A stretch of DNA of 64,000 nucleotides from Bacteroides sp. (lineage in GTDB: Bacteria > Bacteroidota > Bacteroidia > Bacteroidales > Muribaculaceae), in contig JAMPHF010000002.1 in NCBI GenBank assembly GCA_023663525.1, positions 1 through 64,000 of the forward strand, in the 5' to 3' direction. The notes under the pieces are model-generated. The model was not told where the DNA came from, searched no databases, and was given only the letters and a program-made list of their open reading frames with translations. Position numbers and translations under genes: made by a program. This document shows positions 53,604 through 63,530 of this stretch, in pieces. Within the stretch, counting starts at the first letter, position 1, and every line of letters begins with the position of its first letter.

Positions 53604-54884
53604 ATGCAAACATACATCAACCCTCCAAAAGCACAATGGGTCTCCCTGACAGAGCGTAACATACCCGATGATCCGGCTGTTGACAAAGCTGTAAAAGCGA
53701 TCATCGAGGATGTGCGGACGAATGGCGACACCGCACTCAGAGAGATGGCACGAAAATTTGACGGCGTGGACATCGACATGCTTGAAGTGTCGGACGGCGA
53801 GATTGCCGAGGGATGTTCAAGGGTCAGTGATTCCGTAAAAGCCGCTATCAACCTCGCGAAAGAGAACATCTCAAAGTTCCATGCCGCGCAGCGTCCGGCT
53901 GAAATCGAAGTGACCACATGTCCCGGCGTGCGCTGCGTGCAACGTCCGGTCGCCATTGACCGAGTGGGTCTGTACATACCCGGAGGACAGGCTCCGCTAT
54001 TCTCGACAGTGCTTATGCTTGCATGTCCGGCGAAAATAGCCGGATGTCGCGAAATTATTCTATGTACACCTCAGAGCGGCAAGCATCCGATAGCCCCCGA
54101 AATCCTATATGCCGCCTCTGTCTGCGGTGTTGATAAGATATATCGTGTCGGCGGTGCTCAGGCTATTGCCGCAATGGCTTTCGGCACTGAGAGCATTAAG
54201 CGGGTCGATAAGATTTTTGGCCCCGGAAATCGTTTTGTCACCAAAGCCAAACAGCAGTTAAGCTCGGTTGTAGCCATTGATATGCCTGCTGGTCCGAGCG
54301 AGGTGCTTGTCATGGCTGATGACAGTGCCAACCCGACATTTATTGCTGCCGACCTCCTCTCTCAGGCCGAACACGGTCACGACAGCCAGGCCATACTCGT
54401 CTGCAATTCTGAAGCAATCGCCACCGCCGTCGATCGCGAGGTGAAACGGCTTACAGAATATCTGAGCAGAGTGGAATCAGTGGCATCGTCACTTTCCCAC
54501 AGCCGCCTCATCGTTTTGCCCGACAAGGATGATATGATTGACTTCGTCAACACGTATGCCCCGGAGCATCTCATCATCTCCATACACGATGCATGGGGTG
54601 TCGCATCCAAAGTGAAAGCTGCCGGCAGCGTCTTCATCGGCAATTACTCGCCGGAGAGCGCGGGCGATTACGCCTCCGGGACTAACCATACACTCCCTAC
54701 CGGCGGATGGGCCCGTTCATACAGCGGTGTCAATCTCGACAGCTTCCTCCGCAAGATTACATATCAGGAACTCAGCCGCGAAGGCATATCGATGCTTGCA
54801 CCAACAATCATCACCATGGCAAATGCCGAGGGGCTGGACGCTCATGCACTTGCCGTTAAGGTGAGGACAGGAGAAAAACCATAG
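53604..54884 (+). CDS. hisD: Histidinol dehydrogenase
   Basis: A 426-aa zinc enzyme that oxidises histidinol twice to histidine with NAD, the last step of the pathway. Seen: VGLYIPGGQAPLFSTVLMLACPAK, RVGGAQAIAAMAFGT, KIFGPGNRFVTKAK, the zinc-site segment LSQAEHGHDSQA, and the C-terminal NHTLPTGGWARSYSG. Full length. It lies 14 bases after hisG and 4 bases before hisC. Confidence 0.97.
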   Translation: MQTYINPPKAQWVSLTERNIPDDPAVDKAVKAIIEDVRTNGDTALREMARKFDGVDIDMLEVSDGEIAEGCSRVSDSVKAAINLAKENISKFHAAQRPAEIEVTTCPGVRCVQRPVAIDRVGLYIPGGQAPLFSTVLMLACPAKIAGCREIILCTPQSGKHPIAPEILYAASVCGVDKIYRVGGAQAIAAMAFGTESIKRVDKIFGPGNRFVTKAKQQLSSVVAIDMPAGPSEVLVMADDSANPTFIAADLLSQAEHGHDSQAILVCNSEAIATAVDREVKRLTEYLSRVESVASSLSHSRLIVLPDKDDMIDFVNTYAPEHLIISIHDAWGVASKVKAAGSVFIGNYSPESAGDYASGTNHTLPTGGWARSYSGVNLDSFLRKITYQELSREGISMLAPTIITMANAEGLDAHALAVKVRTGEKP

Positions 54885-54888
54885 ACCA

Positions 54889-55932
54889 ATGAGAATGATT
54901 AATCCACTTGATTTTGTCCGTCCCAACATTCTTGCTCTTGAACCCTACTCGACAGCTCGCGATGAATTCAAGGGAGGCGACATTTCCGTATGGCTTGATG
55001 CAAATGAGAGCCCATACCCTTCCGGCTTGAACCGCTACCCCGATCCTCATCAGAAAAAGCTGAAGCATGCCATAGCCCGGCTGAAAGGTGTCAGCGATAA
55101 TAAGATATTCATCGGAGGAGCCGGAAGTGATGAGGCCATCGATATAGTCTACCGTGTCTTCTGCCGTCCGGGCATAGACAATGCCATATCCATTTCGCCG
55201 ACCTATGGTGTCTATGAGGTCAGTGCCGACATCAATGACATTGAACTTAGGAAGGTCGCTCTCGGGAAAGGCTTTTCGCTACCCGTTGACGCTCTCCTTG
55301 AGGCTGCTGACGAGAACAGCAAGGTGATGTGGATATGTTCACCGAACAATCCGACCGGAAATGCTTTCCCGCCGGATCAGATCCTCAGACTTGTAGAAAG
55401 TTTCAATGGTATTGTTGTGGTTGACGAAGCCTATATAGACTTCTCTCCATACCCCTCCATGCTCACGGAGATTGACAGTCATCCTAATCTCATTGTGTTG
55501 CAGACTTTCTCAAAGGCGTGGGGCATGGCATCACTCCGCATGGGGCTTGCTTTTACAGTCCCGGAGATAGCCGAACTTTTCGCACGCGTGAAGTATCCCT
55601 ACAATGTCAATGGCCCGACTCAGGAGGAACTGCTCAGACGTATCGAGACGACCGATATTAAAAATGCAGTTAAGGAAATTGTCAACGAGCGTGAGCGCAT
55701 AGCCAAAGCCTTTCTCGGAATGCAACCGGTGGTAAGAGTTCACCCTTCGGATGCAAATTTTCTGCTTGTCGAGGTCGTTGATGCCGACAGGATGTATGAC
55801 TATCTGATAAGCAACGGTGTGATTGTCCGTAACCGTAGCAGAGTGACAGGCTGCAAGGGCTGCTTGCGTTTCACCATCGGGACTCCGGATGAAAATGACC
55901 GAGTGATCTCTCTTGTGGAGAAATTCACCTGA
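54889..55932 (+). CDS. hisC: Histidinol-phosphate aminotransferase
   Basis: A 347-aa PLP aminotransferase that forms histidinol phosphate. Seen: [20 protein letters not shown] near residue 40, the CSPNNPTGN block, [10 protein letters not shown], and the PLP lysine in [17 protein letters not shown]. Four bases after hisD and 16 bases before hisB, in a tightly packed operon. Confidence 0.97.
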   Translation: MRMINPLDFVRPNILALEPYSTARDEFKGGDISVWLDANESPYPSGLNRYPDPHQKKLKHAIARLKGVSDNKIFIGGAGSDEAIDIVYRVFCRPGIDNAISISPTYGVYEVSADINDIELRKVALGKGFSLPVDALLEAADENSKVMWICSPNNPTGNAFPPDQILRLVESFNGIVVVDEAYIDFSPYPSMLTEIDSHPNLIVLQTFSKAWGMASLRMGLAFTVPEIAELFARVKYPYNVNGPTQEELLRRIETTDIKNAVKEIVNERERIAKAFLGMQPVVRVHPSDANFLLVEVVDADRMYDYLISNGVIVRNRSRVTGCKGCLRFTIGTPDENDRVISLVEKFT

Positions 55933-55948
55933 AAAACATCATGACAAA

Positions 55949-57055
55949 ATGGCTAAAAAAGCAATATTTATAGACCGTGACGGCACAATCATCAAGGAAC
56001 CTGCCGATGAGCAGATTGATTCACTTGAAAAGCTGGAGTTTGTGCCCGGTGTGATTTCTGCATTGCGTTCGCTCACGGGACGTGGTTATGAATTCGTGAT
56101 GGTGTCCAATCAGGATGGTCTCGGGACAGATTCGTTCCCCGAGGAGACATTCTGGCCGGCCCATAACCGTATGCTTTCAACTCTTGAAGGTGAAAAAATC
56201 ACGTTTGACGATATACTCATCGACCGCTCCTTTCCCGACGACAACGCCCCGACACGCAAACCTCGGACCGGTATGCTAACGAAGTATCTCAGCGGTGACT
56301 ATGATCTTGACAAGAGCTACGTCATCGGCGACCGCCTCACAGACATTGAACTCGCACGCAATCTTGGTGCAAAGGGAATACTCCTGAAGCCGATTGCCGA
56401 CAACGGAGAGCTGCCTGAAGGCTGCGAGCTTATGTCTGATGATTGGTCAAAGATAGCATTACACATCCTTTCGTCCGACAGGATAGCCACTGTCAAGCGT
56501 GACACATCTGAGACCAAAATTTCCGTGACCGTAGATCTTGACGGCAAAACTCCATCAGCCATTGACAGCGGTCTGAAATTTTTTGATCACATGCTGTGGC
56601 AATTGCCTCACCACGCAGGCATCTCGCTGGACCTCGTCTGCAAGGGCGACCTTGAGGTTGACGAACATCACACCATGGAGGATGTCGCCATTGCCTTGGG
56701 GCAGGCTATCGATACGGCACTCGGGTCAAAAGCCGGTATTGACCGCTATGGGTTCGTGCTACCGATGGATGAGTGCAGGGCAATGGTACTGATTGACTTC
56801 GGCGGACGCGCGGACTTTGTGTGGGATGCCGAGTTCACCCGCGAATATGTCGGCGATACGCCCACCGAAATGTACCGTCACTTCTTTAAATCACTGTGTG
56901 TGGCCATGCGTTGCAACCTGCATATTTCTGCGCGTGGCGAGAACAATCACCATCTTATCGAAGGCGTGTTCAAGGCATTTGCCAGAGCCTTACGCATGGC
57001 CATACGGCGAGATGTGTTCAGTTATTCACTTCCATCAAGCAAAGGTGTGTTATGA
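55949..57055 (+). CDS. hisB: Bifunctional histidinol-phosphatase / imidazoleglycerol-phosphate dehydratase
   Basis: A 368-aa fusion from ATG 55949 ([14 protein letters not shown]); an in-frame TTG at 55913 inside hisC is rejected. The N-terminal half is a HAD phosphatase (D9 and D11 of [25 protein letters not shown]). The C-terminal half (about 175-368) is the dehydratase, with metal-binding [30 protein letters not shown] and the final [19 protein letters not shown]. The fusion is the same arrangement as in enterobacteria and many Bacteroidales. It overlaps hisH by 4 bases. Confidence 0.97.
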   Translation: MAKKAIFIDRDGTIIKEPADEQIDSLEKLEFVPGVISALRSLTGRGYEFVMVSNQDGLGTDSFPEETFWPAHNRMLSTLEGEKITFDDILIDRSFPDDNAPTRKPRTGMLTKYLSGDYDLDKSYVIGDRLTDIELARNLGAKGILLKPIADNGELPEGCELMSDDWSKIALHILSSDRIATVKRDTSETKISVTVDLDGKTPSAIDSGLKFFDHMLWQLPHHAGISLDLVCKGDLEVDEHHTMEDVAIALGQAIDTALGSKAGIDRYGFVLPMDECRAMVLIDFGGRADFVWDAEFTREYVGDTPTEMYRHFFKSLCVAMRCNLHISARGENNHHLIEGVFKAFARALRMAIRRDVFSYSLPSSKGVL

Positions 57056-57639
57056 TTGCAGTAATTGATTATGAAATGGGTAATCTCCGCTCTGTCGGTA
57101 ATGCCCTTGACCGTCTCGGAGCAGAGTGGAAGCTCACATCTGATCCGGAAGAAATCCGCAGAGCCTCCCATGTGCTTCTCCCCGGGGTCGGCAATGATGC
57201 CGAAGCCATGGTTAGACTGCGTGAACGCAACTTGTGTGAGGTCATACGCGATTTGCGTCACCCGGTGCTTGGAATCTGCGTCGGGATGCAGGTGATGTGC
57301 CGCCATTCGGAGGAAGGAGACGTGGACTGTCTCGGAATTTTTGACGCAAAGGTGCGCCGTTTCCCCGACGAGAATGGTCTGAAAGTGCCTCACGTCGGAT
57401 GGAACCGAATAAACAATCTTGAGTCTAAACTCCTGAAAGGGATTGAACGAGGCTCATGGGTGTACTACGTACATTCATATTACGCACCTCTCTGCCCTGA
57501 CACCATCGCCACAACCCACTATGGCTCAACCATGTTCAGCGCGGCATTGAAATATGAAAATTTCTACGGCACGCAATTCCACCCTGAGAAAAGCGGTGAT
57601 GTCGGCGAGAAGATCATTGAAAATTTCCTTTCCCTTTAG
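57052..57639 (+). CDS. hisH: Imidazole glycerol phosphate synthase glutaminase subunit
   Basis: A 195-aa class I glutaminase, from the ATG at 57052 that forms an ATGA overlap with hisB; longer in-frame starts inside hisB are artefacts. The nucleophile is C76 in GICVGMQ, the His-Glu pair is in FHPEKSG near the C-terminus, and the oxyanion-region LLPGVGN lies near residue 43. It needs the HisF cyclase as partner, but hisF is not in this window. Eight bases separate it from hisA. Confidence 0.96.
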   Translation: MIAVIDYEMGNLRSVGNALDRLGAEWKLTSDPEEIRRASHVLLPGVGNDAEAMVRLRERNLCEVIRDLRHPVLGICVGMQVMCRHSEEGDVDCLGIFDAKVRRFPDENGLKVPHVGWNRINNLESKLLKGIERGSWVYYVHSYYAPLCPDTIATTHYGSTMFSAALKYENFYGTQFHPEKSGDVGEKIIENFLSL

Positions 57640-57647
57640 CAACGATT

Positions 57648-58370
57648 ATGATTGAAGTTATTCCTGCTATAGACTTGATTGATGGAAAGTGCGTCCGTCT
57701 GAGTCAGGGGGATTATGCCCGCTGTACTGACTACGGAGCCGCACCCGTAGATATGGCCAAGATGTTTCTCGACAATGGCCTCCGAAGAATACACGTAGTG
57801 GATCTTGACGGCGCGAAAGCAAGCTGTCCGCGCAATCTCCACACACTTGAGCAGATTGCAAGACTCAACGGTGTCGAAGTTGAGTGGGGAGGAGGCATCA
57901 AGACTGACGCGAGCCTGCGGGACGTTTTCAATGCCGGCGGCACTTATGCCATCATCGGTAGTGTGGCAGTGAGACAGCCCGAACTTATGACCGGATGGCT
58001 TGACATCTATGGCGGGGACTCCTTGATACTCGGTGCCGATGTCCGCGACGGAAAAGTCGCCGTCAGCGGATGGATGGAGGATACAGCCGACACGATTGAG
58101 TCACTGATTGACAAATTCAAGCCCCACGGACTCTCTCAGGCAATATGCACCGACATCTCAAAAGACGGAATGCTCTCAGGTCCGGCTTTCGGGATGTATG
58201 AAGACCTTTCCAAAAAATATCCTGAAATAATCTTCACTGTGTCGGGCGGCATCAGTTCGCTTGATGACATCATTAGGCTCAATGAGTTGGGACTCAAGCG
58301 TGTGATTACGGGCAAGGCCTTGTATGAAAACCGTATATTACTGAAAGACCTCCGTCAATTTGCCCGATGA
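57648..58370 (+). CDS. hisA: ProFAR isomerase
   Basis: A 240-aa (beta/alpha)8 barrel enzyme that opens the ribose of ProFAR to PRFAR. The catalytic acid pair lies in VIPAIDLIDGKCVRLSQGDY (Asp 9) and near CTDISKDGMLSGP. Phosphate-binding loops VEWGGGIKT and TVSGGISS are intact. It is the last his gene present. A tyrosine recombinase follows, where hisF and hisI/E are commonly found in related genomes. Confidence 0.96.
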   Translation: MIEVIPAIDLIDGKCVRLSQGDYARCTDYGAAPVDMAKMFLDNGLRRIHVVDLDGAKASCPRNLHTLEQIARLNGVEVEWGGGIKTDASLRDVFNAGGTYAIIGSVAVRQPELMTGWLDIYGGDSLILGADVRDGKVAVSGWMEDTADTIESLIDKFKPHGLSQAICTDISKDGMLSGPAFGMYEDLSKKYPEIIFTVSGGISSLDDIIRLNELGLKRVITGKALYENRILLKDLRQFAR

Positions 58371-58390
58371 CTGACAACAAGCAATGACAC

Positions 58391-58464
58391 TTTTATAGAT
58401 GACAGTAGAGTTATTGCATCTTACAAACGATTAAAAAACTCTACAAATTATGACATCTATAAAA
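58391..58464 (+). promoter_or_regulatory. Compound inverted repeat enclosing the recombinase start codon
   Basis: Outer arms TTTTATAGATG (58391-58401) and CATCTATAAAA (58454-58464) are exact complements. Inside them GTAGAGTT (58405-58412) and AACTCTAC (58437-58444) are also exact. The ATG (58450-58452) lies in the asymmetric internal loop (3 bases against 9) between the two stems. In RNA this folds with the start region sequestered; in DNA it could be a binding site for the recombinase. Confidence 0.7.
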
Positions 58465-59682
58465 ATAAAATTAGTCACGGACAAACGATTGGCGGACAAA
58501 AATAATCTGCAAGGGAAAGCATGTTGCGGTCACATCGCACTGCAGATCACCCACAGATCTCAGACAAGACGTATAGCGACAGACTATCTGGTCTACGCCT
58601 CCGAATGGGATTCACGCGCGGAACGCTTGGTTATGCCCGCTGACACTGACAGGAGGGAAATCGTCAGAACCTACCGCGATTCACTCAACCAAGACATAGT
58701 GCGTTTGCGCAGGATTGTGGCTAATCTTGAGAAAGATGCGACAGATTATACAGTGGATGACATCCTGGATGCATACAGGACATACATGGTTGACTTCACG
58801 CTGTCGCAATTCATGCAGCGGCTCATAGACTCACTGAAGTTCCGAGGACGTATAAGAACGGCTGAGACCTACGAGGCGACACGCCGAAGTTTCATGCGCT
58901 ACACCGATGGGAAAGATGTGATGATTGATACATTTACATCCGACATGATGTCGCACTACGAGCTTTATCTTCGCGAGAGAGGGCTGACACCGAACACCTC
59001 GTCGTTCTACCTGCGCATACTCAGAGCTGTCTACAATAATGCCGTCAGAGCAGGAGGAGCCGAACCATGCAACCCATTCAGAGACGTATATACAGGCGTT
59101 GAGAAAACCCGCAAGCGGGCATTGCCCCTTAACGACGTTCAGCGGCTGCGCAGGCTTGACCTCTCCGCCATTCCGTCGCTTGAATATGCACGTGACATTT
59201 TCATGCTCAGTTTCTATATGCGCGGCATGAGCATGGTTGACATGGCATTCCTGCGCAAGACAGATATGCGCGACGGATATGTGTCATACCGCAGACGCAA
59301 GACCGGGCAGAGACTATATGTGGCATGGACCGATGAGCTTCAGTGCGTGATTGACAAATATCCCACCCCCGCAAGCCCCTACCTCTTTCCCATTTTCCGT
59401 AAAGCTGTCGAAAATCCATATTCCGTCTACCGCAGAATATCAACCAAAATCAATTACAGTCTCAGACAGATAGCCGTAATGATGCACTTACCCTACCCTC
59501 TGACCCTATATTGCGCACGACATTCATGGGCCTCGGTGGCACAATCAGTAAACATCCCTGTCTCTATCATAAGTGCCGGCATGGGACACAATTCCGAACG
59601 CACCACCCGAATATACCTCGCGTCGCTCGACACATCGCTTATCGATAATGCCAACAGTATGGTCATGAAAGCCGTGCGCTGA
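58450..59682 (+). CDS. Tyrosine-type site-specific recombinase
   Basis: A 410-aa integrase of the Bacteroidetes type. The N-terminal arm-binding region (1-110) is followed by a SAM-like core-binding domain (SQFMQRLIDSLKFRGRIRTAETY, about 115-215) and a catalytic domain. The arginine is in SFYMRGMSMVDMAFL, the lysine in RRRKTGQRLYV, the second arginine in YCARHSWAS (the usual first His is Tyr, as often in this group), and the GH plus nucleophilic tyrosine in MGHNSERTTRIYL. No excisionase, att-like repeat pair, tRNA or mobile cargo is seen around it. It may be a solitary invertase or a relic of an element. Confidence 0.92.
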   Translation: MTSIKIKLVTDKRLADKNNLQGKACCGHIALQITHRSQTRRIATDYLVYASEWDSRAERLVMPADTDRREIVRTYRDSLNQDIVRLRRIVANLEKDATDYTVDDILDAYRTYMVDFTLSQFMQRLIDSLKFRGRIRTAETYEATRRSFMRYTDGKDVMIDTFTSDMMSHYELYLRERGLTPNTSSFYLRILRAVYNNAVRAGGAEPCNPFRDVYTGVEKTRKRALPLNDVQRLRRLDLSAIPSLEYARDIFMLSFYMRGMSMVDMAFLRKTDMRDGYVSYRRRKTGQRLYVAWTDELQCVIDKYPTPASPYLFPIFRKAVENPYSVYRRISTKINYSLRQIAVMMHLPYPLTLYCARHSWASVAQSVNIPVSIISAGMGHNSERTTRIYLASLDTSLIDNANSMVMKAVR

Positions 59683-59701
59683 CAAAATTTTTCCCGCTCG
59701 A

Positions 59702-59733
59702 TTTGGATAATCGCCACAAGGCTGTTAACTTTG
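59702..59733 (+). promoter_or_regulatory. udk promoter
   Basis: TTTG (59702-59705), 20 bases, TAACTTTG (59726-59733), then 34 bases to the udk ATG. A full consensus match; separates udk-lptB from the recombinase. Confidence 0.75.
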
Positions 59734-59767
59734 CAATGCGAACCATGCGCTAAATATTTCATCATTT

Positions 59768-60391
59768 ATGTTAATAATTGGCATAGCCGGTGGCACCGGC
59801 TCAGGCAAGACAACGGTTGTCAACAAAATAATCAACAGCCTTCCCGCCGGGGAAGTGGCTGTGCTTCCGCAGGATTCCTACTACAAGGACTCAAGCCATA
59901 TCCCTGTCGAGGAACGCAGCAAAATCAACTTTGACGAACCGGCCGCCATCGAATGGAGTCTGCTTGTTGACCACATCAGGCAATTGAAAGATGGACACAC
60001 CATCGAGATGCCCACCTACTCATATCTGACCTGCACACGCCAGCCGGAGACAATCACCGTCGCTCCGCGTGAGGTCATCATCGTGGAGGGAATCCTCGTG
60101 TTGACCGATCCCGTGCTCCGCGAGATGATGGATGTCAAGGTCTTTGTGGATGCCGACGCTGACGAACGCCTCATCCGCGTGATCGCACGAGACTGCGTCG
60201 AGCGTGGACGCACCCCGATGATGGTCCTCAACCGCTATCAGGACGTATTGAAACCGATGCATGAGATGTATATCGAGCCTTCGAAACGCTATGCTGACCT
60301 CATTGTCCCGCAAGGAGGCAGCAACGTGGTGGCAATTCAATTGCTGACCGACTACATCGAATCACGTCTTCGCCGTTGTGCCAACCACTAA
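59768..60391 (+). CDS. udk: Uridine kinase
   Basis: A 207-aa P-loop kinase of pyrimidine salvage, phosphorylating uridine and cytidine. Walker [15 protein letters not shown] lies at the N-terminus; LPQDSYYKD and [11 protein letters not shown] form the nucleoside site, and [12 protein letters not shown] the lid. Normal length. Preceded by its own promoter; lptB follows, starting 14 bases downstream. Confidence 0.95.
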   Translation: MLIIGIAGGTGSGKTTVVNKIINSLPAGEVAVLPQDSYYKDSSHIPVEERSKINFDEPAAIEWSLLVDHIRQLKDGHTIEMPTYSYLTCTRQPETITVAPREVIIVEGILVLTDPVLREMMDVKVFVDADADERLIRVIARDCVERGRTPMMVLNRYQDVLKPMHEMYIEPSKRYADLIVPQGGSNVVAIQLLTDYIESRLRRCANH

Positions 60392-60405
60392 TACCGATTC
60401 CTCTG

Positions 60406-61269
60406 ATGCAAAACACAATCCAGGATACACTGCTTGACGACAATATGAATGAGCATCCTCAGCAGACTGAGGAAACAATGACTGTGCGCGATTATCCGGT
60501 CGGGACACCCGATAAAATGGTGCTCCGCACCGATAATCTTGTCAAGAAGTACGGCAAACGAACTGTGGCCAACCACGTGTCAATCAACGTCACCCAGGGA
60601 GAGATTGTCGGGCTTCTCGGACCCAACGGAGCAGGAAAGACCACGACATTCTATATGACCGTAGGACTTATCACCCCAAACGAAGGTCAGATCTTCCTGA
60701 ACGATCTCAACATAACAAAATACCCGGTCTACAAACGTGCGAAAAACGGCATTGGCTATCTGGCACAGGAACCGAGCGTGTTCCGCAAGCTCTCGGTCGA
60801 GGATAATATCAAGGCCGTGCTTCAGATGACCAATACATCCGCCGAATATCAGCGTAACAAACTTGAAAGTCTGATTGCGGAATTCAGCCTTGAAAAAGTG
60901 CGCCATAACCTCGGTGACCAGCTTTCCGGCGGTGAACGCCGACGCACGGAGATTGCCCGCTGTCTCGCCATCGACCCCAAATTTATAATGCTTGATGAAC
61001 CGTTTGCAGGTGTCGATCCCATCGCCGTCGAGGACATCCAGTCAGTCGTCTATCATCTGAAGGAAAAGAATATCGGAATCCTGATAACTGACCATAACGC
61101 ACAGGAGACACTGCGCATCACCGACCGCGCCTATCTCCTCTTTGAAGGCAAGATACTCTTTCAAGGCACCTCGGAGGAGCTTGCTGAAAACCCCATTGTG
61201 CGTGAGAAGTATCTCGGACGCGACTTCATGTTTTACAGGAAAAAATTTGACTATCCCGACAAAAAATAA
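60406..61269 (+). CDS. lptB: LPS export ABC transporter ATP-binding protein
   Basis: A 287-aa ATPase of the Lpt machine (LptB2FG) that extracts LPS from the inner membrane and pushes it across the periplasm. Walker [14 protein letters not shown], the Q-loop [18 protein letters not shown] (the LptB hallmark), signature [16 protein letters not shown], and Walker [14 protein letters not shown] are visible. The start is uncertain: ATG 60406 is used, but ATG 60517 ([13 protein letters not shown]) would give the canonical length without an acidic N-terminal tail. Followed by a perfect 9-bp hairpin at 61325-61351. Confidence 0.95.
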   Translation: MQNTIQDTLLDDNMNEHPQQTEETMTVRDYPVGTPDKMVLRTDNLVKKYGKRTVANHVSINVTQGEIVGLLGPNGAGKTTTFYMTVGLITPNEGQIFLNDLNITKYPVYKRAKNGIGYLAQEPSVFRKLSVEDNIKAVLQMTNTSAEYQRNKLESLIAEFSLEKVRHNLGDQLSGGERRRTEIARCLAIDPKFIMLDEPFAGVDPIAVEDIQSVVYHLKEKNIGILITDHNAQETLRITDRAYLLFEGKILFQGTSEELAENPIVREKYLGRDFMFYRKKFDYPDKK

Positions 61270-61324
61270 TCACCCTTCAAGAATAATTACACATCACATA
61301 TCAAAAACAATTGGCTATAACACA

Positions 61325-61351
61325 ATAAAACTCATTGTATAAGAGTTTTAT
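61325..61351 (+). terminator. Hairpin after lptB
   Basis: ATAAAACTC, 9-base loop, GAGTTTTAT: a perfect 9-bp stem between lptB and the WG-repeat gene, with TTTTATAAT at its end. Confidence 0.45.
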
Positions 61352-61381
61352 AATAATACTATCTCATTGAAAAAACATAAA

Positions 61382-63232
61382 ATGAAAAAAATCGACATCC
61401 TAACCGCTTTATTTTTGACAACGGCAGCGACGTCGACTGCTCAGATTGCAAATTGGAAGGTCATGCCTGAATATGACGCAGTGTCTCTCCGCGAGAATGG
61501 TCTCGTGGAGGTGTGTCAGAACGGCAAACACGGCCTGCTTGACAGCGAGGGCGTGGAGCTGCTCCCGATTGCCTATGACAGTATCGGCGCGTTTACAGAC
61601 AATCAAGCATTGCTTTTCAACGATTCGCAGTTTGTCGGCTTTGTCAATCCCGCCGGCAAAATGGTAAAAGTTTCGTCCGACTACGTACTCGTCCCCGAAA
61701 TGGAGTTTTTCTCCGAGGGCTTTCTGACAGTCAAGAAAGGCAATCACTACTATTATCTCAACACCGAAGGCAACAGTGTGGCCGGTCCCTTTGCCGAAGT
61801 CGAACCCTACTTCGGAGGTTTTGCCGCTGTGGTCTGCTATGAGGACATTGAAAAGAAGCCAAACGATAGATACAATGCCTACATAAACACCAATCAGACC
61901 CTCGTCCACATTATGGAATACGGGAAGAAGAAGGATGAGCTTAAACGTGACGACATATCGTTTCTCTCATCGTTCCGCAACGGGCGTGCCATGTATGTCT
62001 ATAAACGTAAGGCTTATTTCCTGACCGATTCGCTCATATCAACCCCGATTTCCTCAGACAGTCTCGCAAGTAAAAAAACTGTCATACAATTTGATAAGGA
62101 CAGTGAACTTTCCCCGATCGAAGGTGGTTATCTCCTGAAATCAAAAACCGGCTACTTCTATTTCAATCAGTTCCATCAGTTGGACAAAATTGAGAATGCC
62201 GGTGTCAATCTCTACGTCTACAATGCTCCGGTGAAGGAGGAAATAAAACACGAAACCGACCTGACAGCTTTCGGCGAGCCCGGAGCTATGGGCGTGAAGT
62301 ACAAAGGTGACGTGGTGCTTCCCGAACAGTTTGCCGATGTCATACCACTAGGCGGCCAGTATGCAGCGGTGAAAACCAACGATAAATGGGGTATCATCCG
62401 TCTCGACACGCTCAATCAGTTCATACTCCGTCTCAACAACAACGAGCACATCGGTTTCAACCACCGCTATTTCATTGCCAAACTTGCCGCATCGATGCCC
62501 TCATATCTGAAGTGCAGCAACGCAACGATTGTGTCGAAATCTGATGATTGTGAGATTCAGATTGAAAGCCGCCACGAGAATGACAACATCGAGCGCAACA
62601 CATTGACCTACGATTGCCGTCTGGCCATCCCGCAAAACCTCTCCGACACTCTTGCAATGCAGGAATACACCTATGCAATCAAATATAACGGGTTCACATC
62701 AATCGACTACAAGGTGCAGATTCCCGAATGGTATGTGAAATACTATGAGGTGGAACTCTCTAACGACCGTTTCACACTCACTCCCAACGATACTATCAGC
62801 GTGGAGTTTGACCTCGTCAAGACTGATGTCGCGCGCAACGACGAGACCAATTATTTCAAGAACGTAGAGCTTATCACCAACGAATCGGATGCAATTCCCC
62901 TCAACAAAATTACCGAGAATCACTATGGATTCCGTATCGGAGGCGTTGATCGTGAAAAACTCTCATTCATCGTCCGTATCACTGAGGTAGGATGTCCATC
63001 GATTGAATATCCCTTCGAGATGATATTTGAAAAGCCTGAAACCAACTCTCCAAAGAAAGCTGTCGATGTCATTGTCAATCCTGTTCGTAAAGTCCCCGGA
63101 GTCCCGGCCTTCATTCTTGACAAAGAGAGTCCTATTGAGAATCAGCCAATTGTCCCGGTTGACAGTATTGCGACTTCTCCCCTACCTCTCCCCCAGCCCG
63201 AAGCTCAACCGCAACCCGAAGTTCAGCCTTAA
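61382..63232 (+). CDS. Exported WG-repeat protein
   Basis: 616 aa from ATG 61382 (MKKIDILTALFLTTAATSTAQ is a signal peptide; cleavage near residue 21). The N-terminal 300 residues show WG-type repeats of about 40-45 residues with NGKHGLLDSEGVELLPIAYDSI and NDKWGIIRLD as clear units. The region from about 410 to 560 is beta-rich and lacks W-G pairs. The C-terminus is a Pro/Gln-rich tail (PLPLPQPEAQPQPEVQP) that may span cell-wall space. WG repeats are thought to form beta-propeller-like binding surfaces; ligand unknown. No lipobox and no T9SS C-terminal domain are apparent. Confidence 0.82.
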   Translation: MKKIDILTALFLTTAATSTAQIANWKVMPEYDAVSLRENGLVEVCQNGKHGLLDSEGVELLPIAYDSIGAFTDNQALLFNDSQFVGFVNPAGKMVKVSSDYVLVPEMEFFSEGFLTVKKGNHYYYLNTEGNSVAGPFAEVEPYFGGFAAVVCYEDIEKKPNDRYNAYINTNQTLVHIMEYGKKKDELKRDDISFLSSFRNGRAMYVYKRKAYFLTDSLISTPISSDSLASKKTVIQFDKDSELSPIEGGYLLKSKTGYFYFNQFHQLDKIENAGVNLYVYNAPVKEEIKHETDLTAFGEPGAMGVKYKGDVVLPEQFADVIPLGGQYAAVKTNDKWGIIRLDTLNQFILRLNNNEHIGFNHRYFIAKLAASMPSYLKCSNATIVSKSDDCEIQIESRHENDNIERNTLTYDCRLAIPQNLSDTLAMQEYTYAIKYNGFTSIDYKVQIPEWYVKYYEVELSNDRFTLTPNDTISVEFDLVKTDVARNDETNYFKNVELITNESDAIPLNKITENHYGFRIGGVDREKLSFIVRITEVGCPSIEYPFEMIFEKPETNSPKKAVDVIVNPVRKVPGVPAFILDKESPIENQPIVPVDSIATSPLPLPQPEAQPQPEVQP

Positions 63233-63261
63233 ACATTGAGCTGAAAAATTCATACACCTAC

Positions 63262-63313
63262 AATCTATCGGAAATTTGTGTGATAACTTACACAAATCTC
63301 CGATAGATTTTTT
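63262..63313 (+). terminator. Terminator after the WG-repeat gene
   Basis: AATCTATCGG-AA-ATTTGTGT, an 8-base loop, ACACAAAT-CT-CCGATAGATT, then TTTT. A stem of 18 pairs with a small interior bulge and a genuine T-run. Confidence 0.75.
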
Positions 63314-63492
63314 ATGACCATCTGCAACCTTACCTGCGTATGACATCCGCCGGGATGTTCCGTTTGGACTGTCCTATGTTGGCAGAATCCCGAATATTCA
63401 TTTTCTTTTTCGATGTAAAATCACGAAATGTCACGTTTCCATTCAAAGTATGTTTTTTACATTATCACACCTTTTTGGACTTATATAGGATG

Positions 63493-63500
63493 TAATTTTG
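63493..63500 (+). promoter_or_regulatory. -7 box before the truncated last gene
   Basis: TAATTTTG, 30 bases before the ATG at 63531. A TTTG at 63474 is only 15 bases upstream, too close for a regular -33. Confidence 0.4.
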
Positions 63501-63530
63501 TGTACATTTCAAATCAATCCATCGAAAACA

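Noticed and set aside
56896..57051. 52-codon N-terminal extension of hisH
   Set aside because: Overlaps hisB in another frame; the ATGA junction at 57052 gives the normal HisH N-terminus [10 protein letters not shown].
58371..58449. Remnant of hisF before the recombinase
   Set aside because: No reading of this short stretch resembles the start of HisF; it is taken up by the inverted repeats.
58391..59733. Integrated mobile element with att sites around the recombinase
   Set aside because: No matching direct repeats, tRNA gene, excisionase or cargo genes were found on either side.
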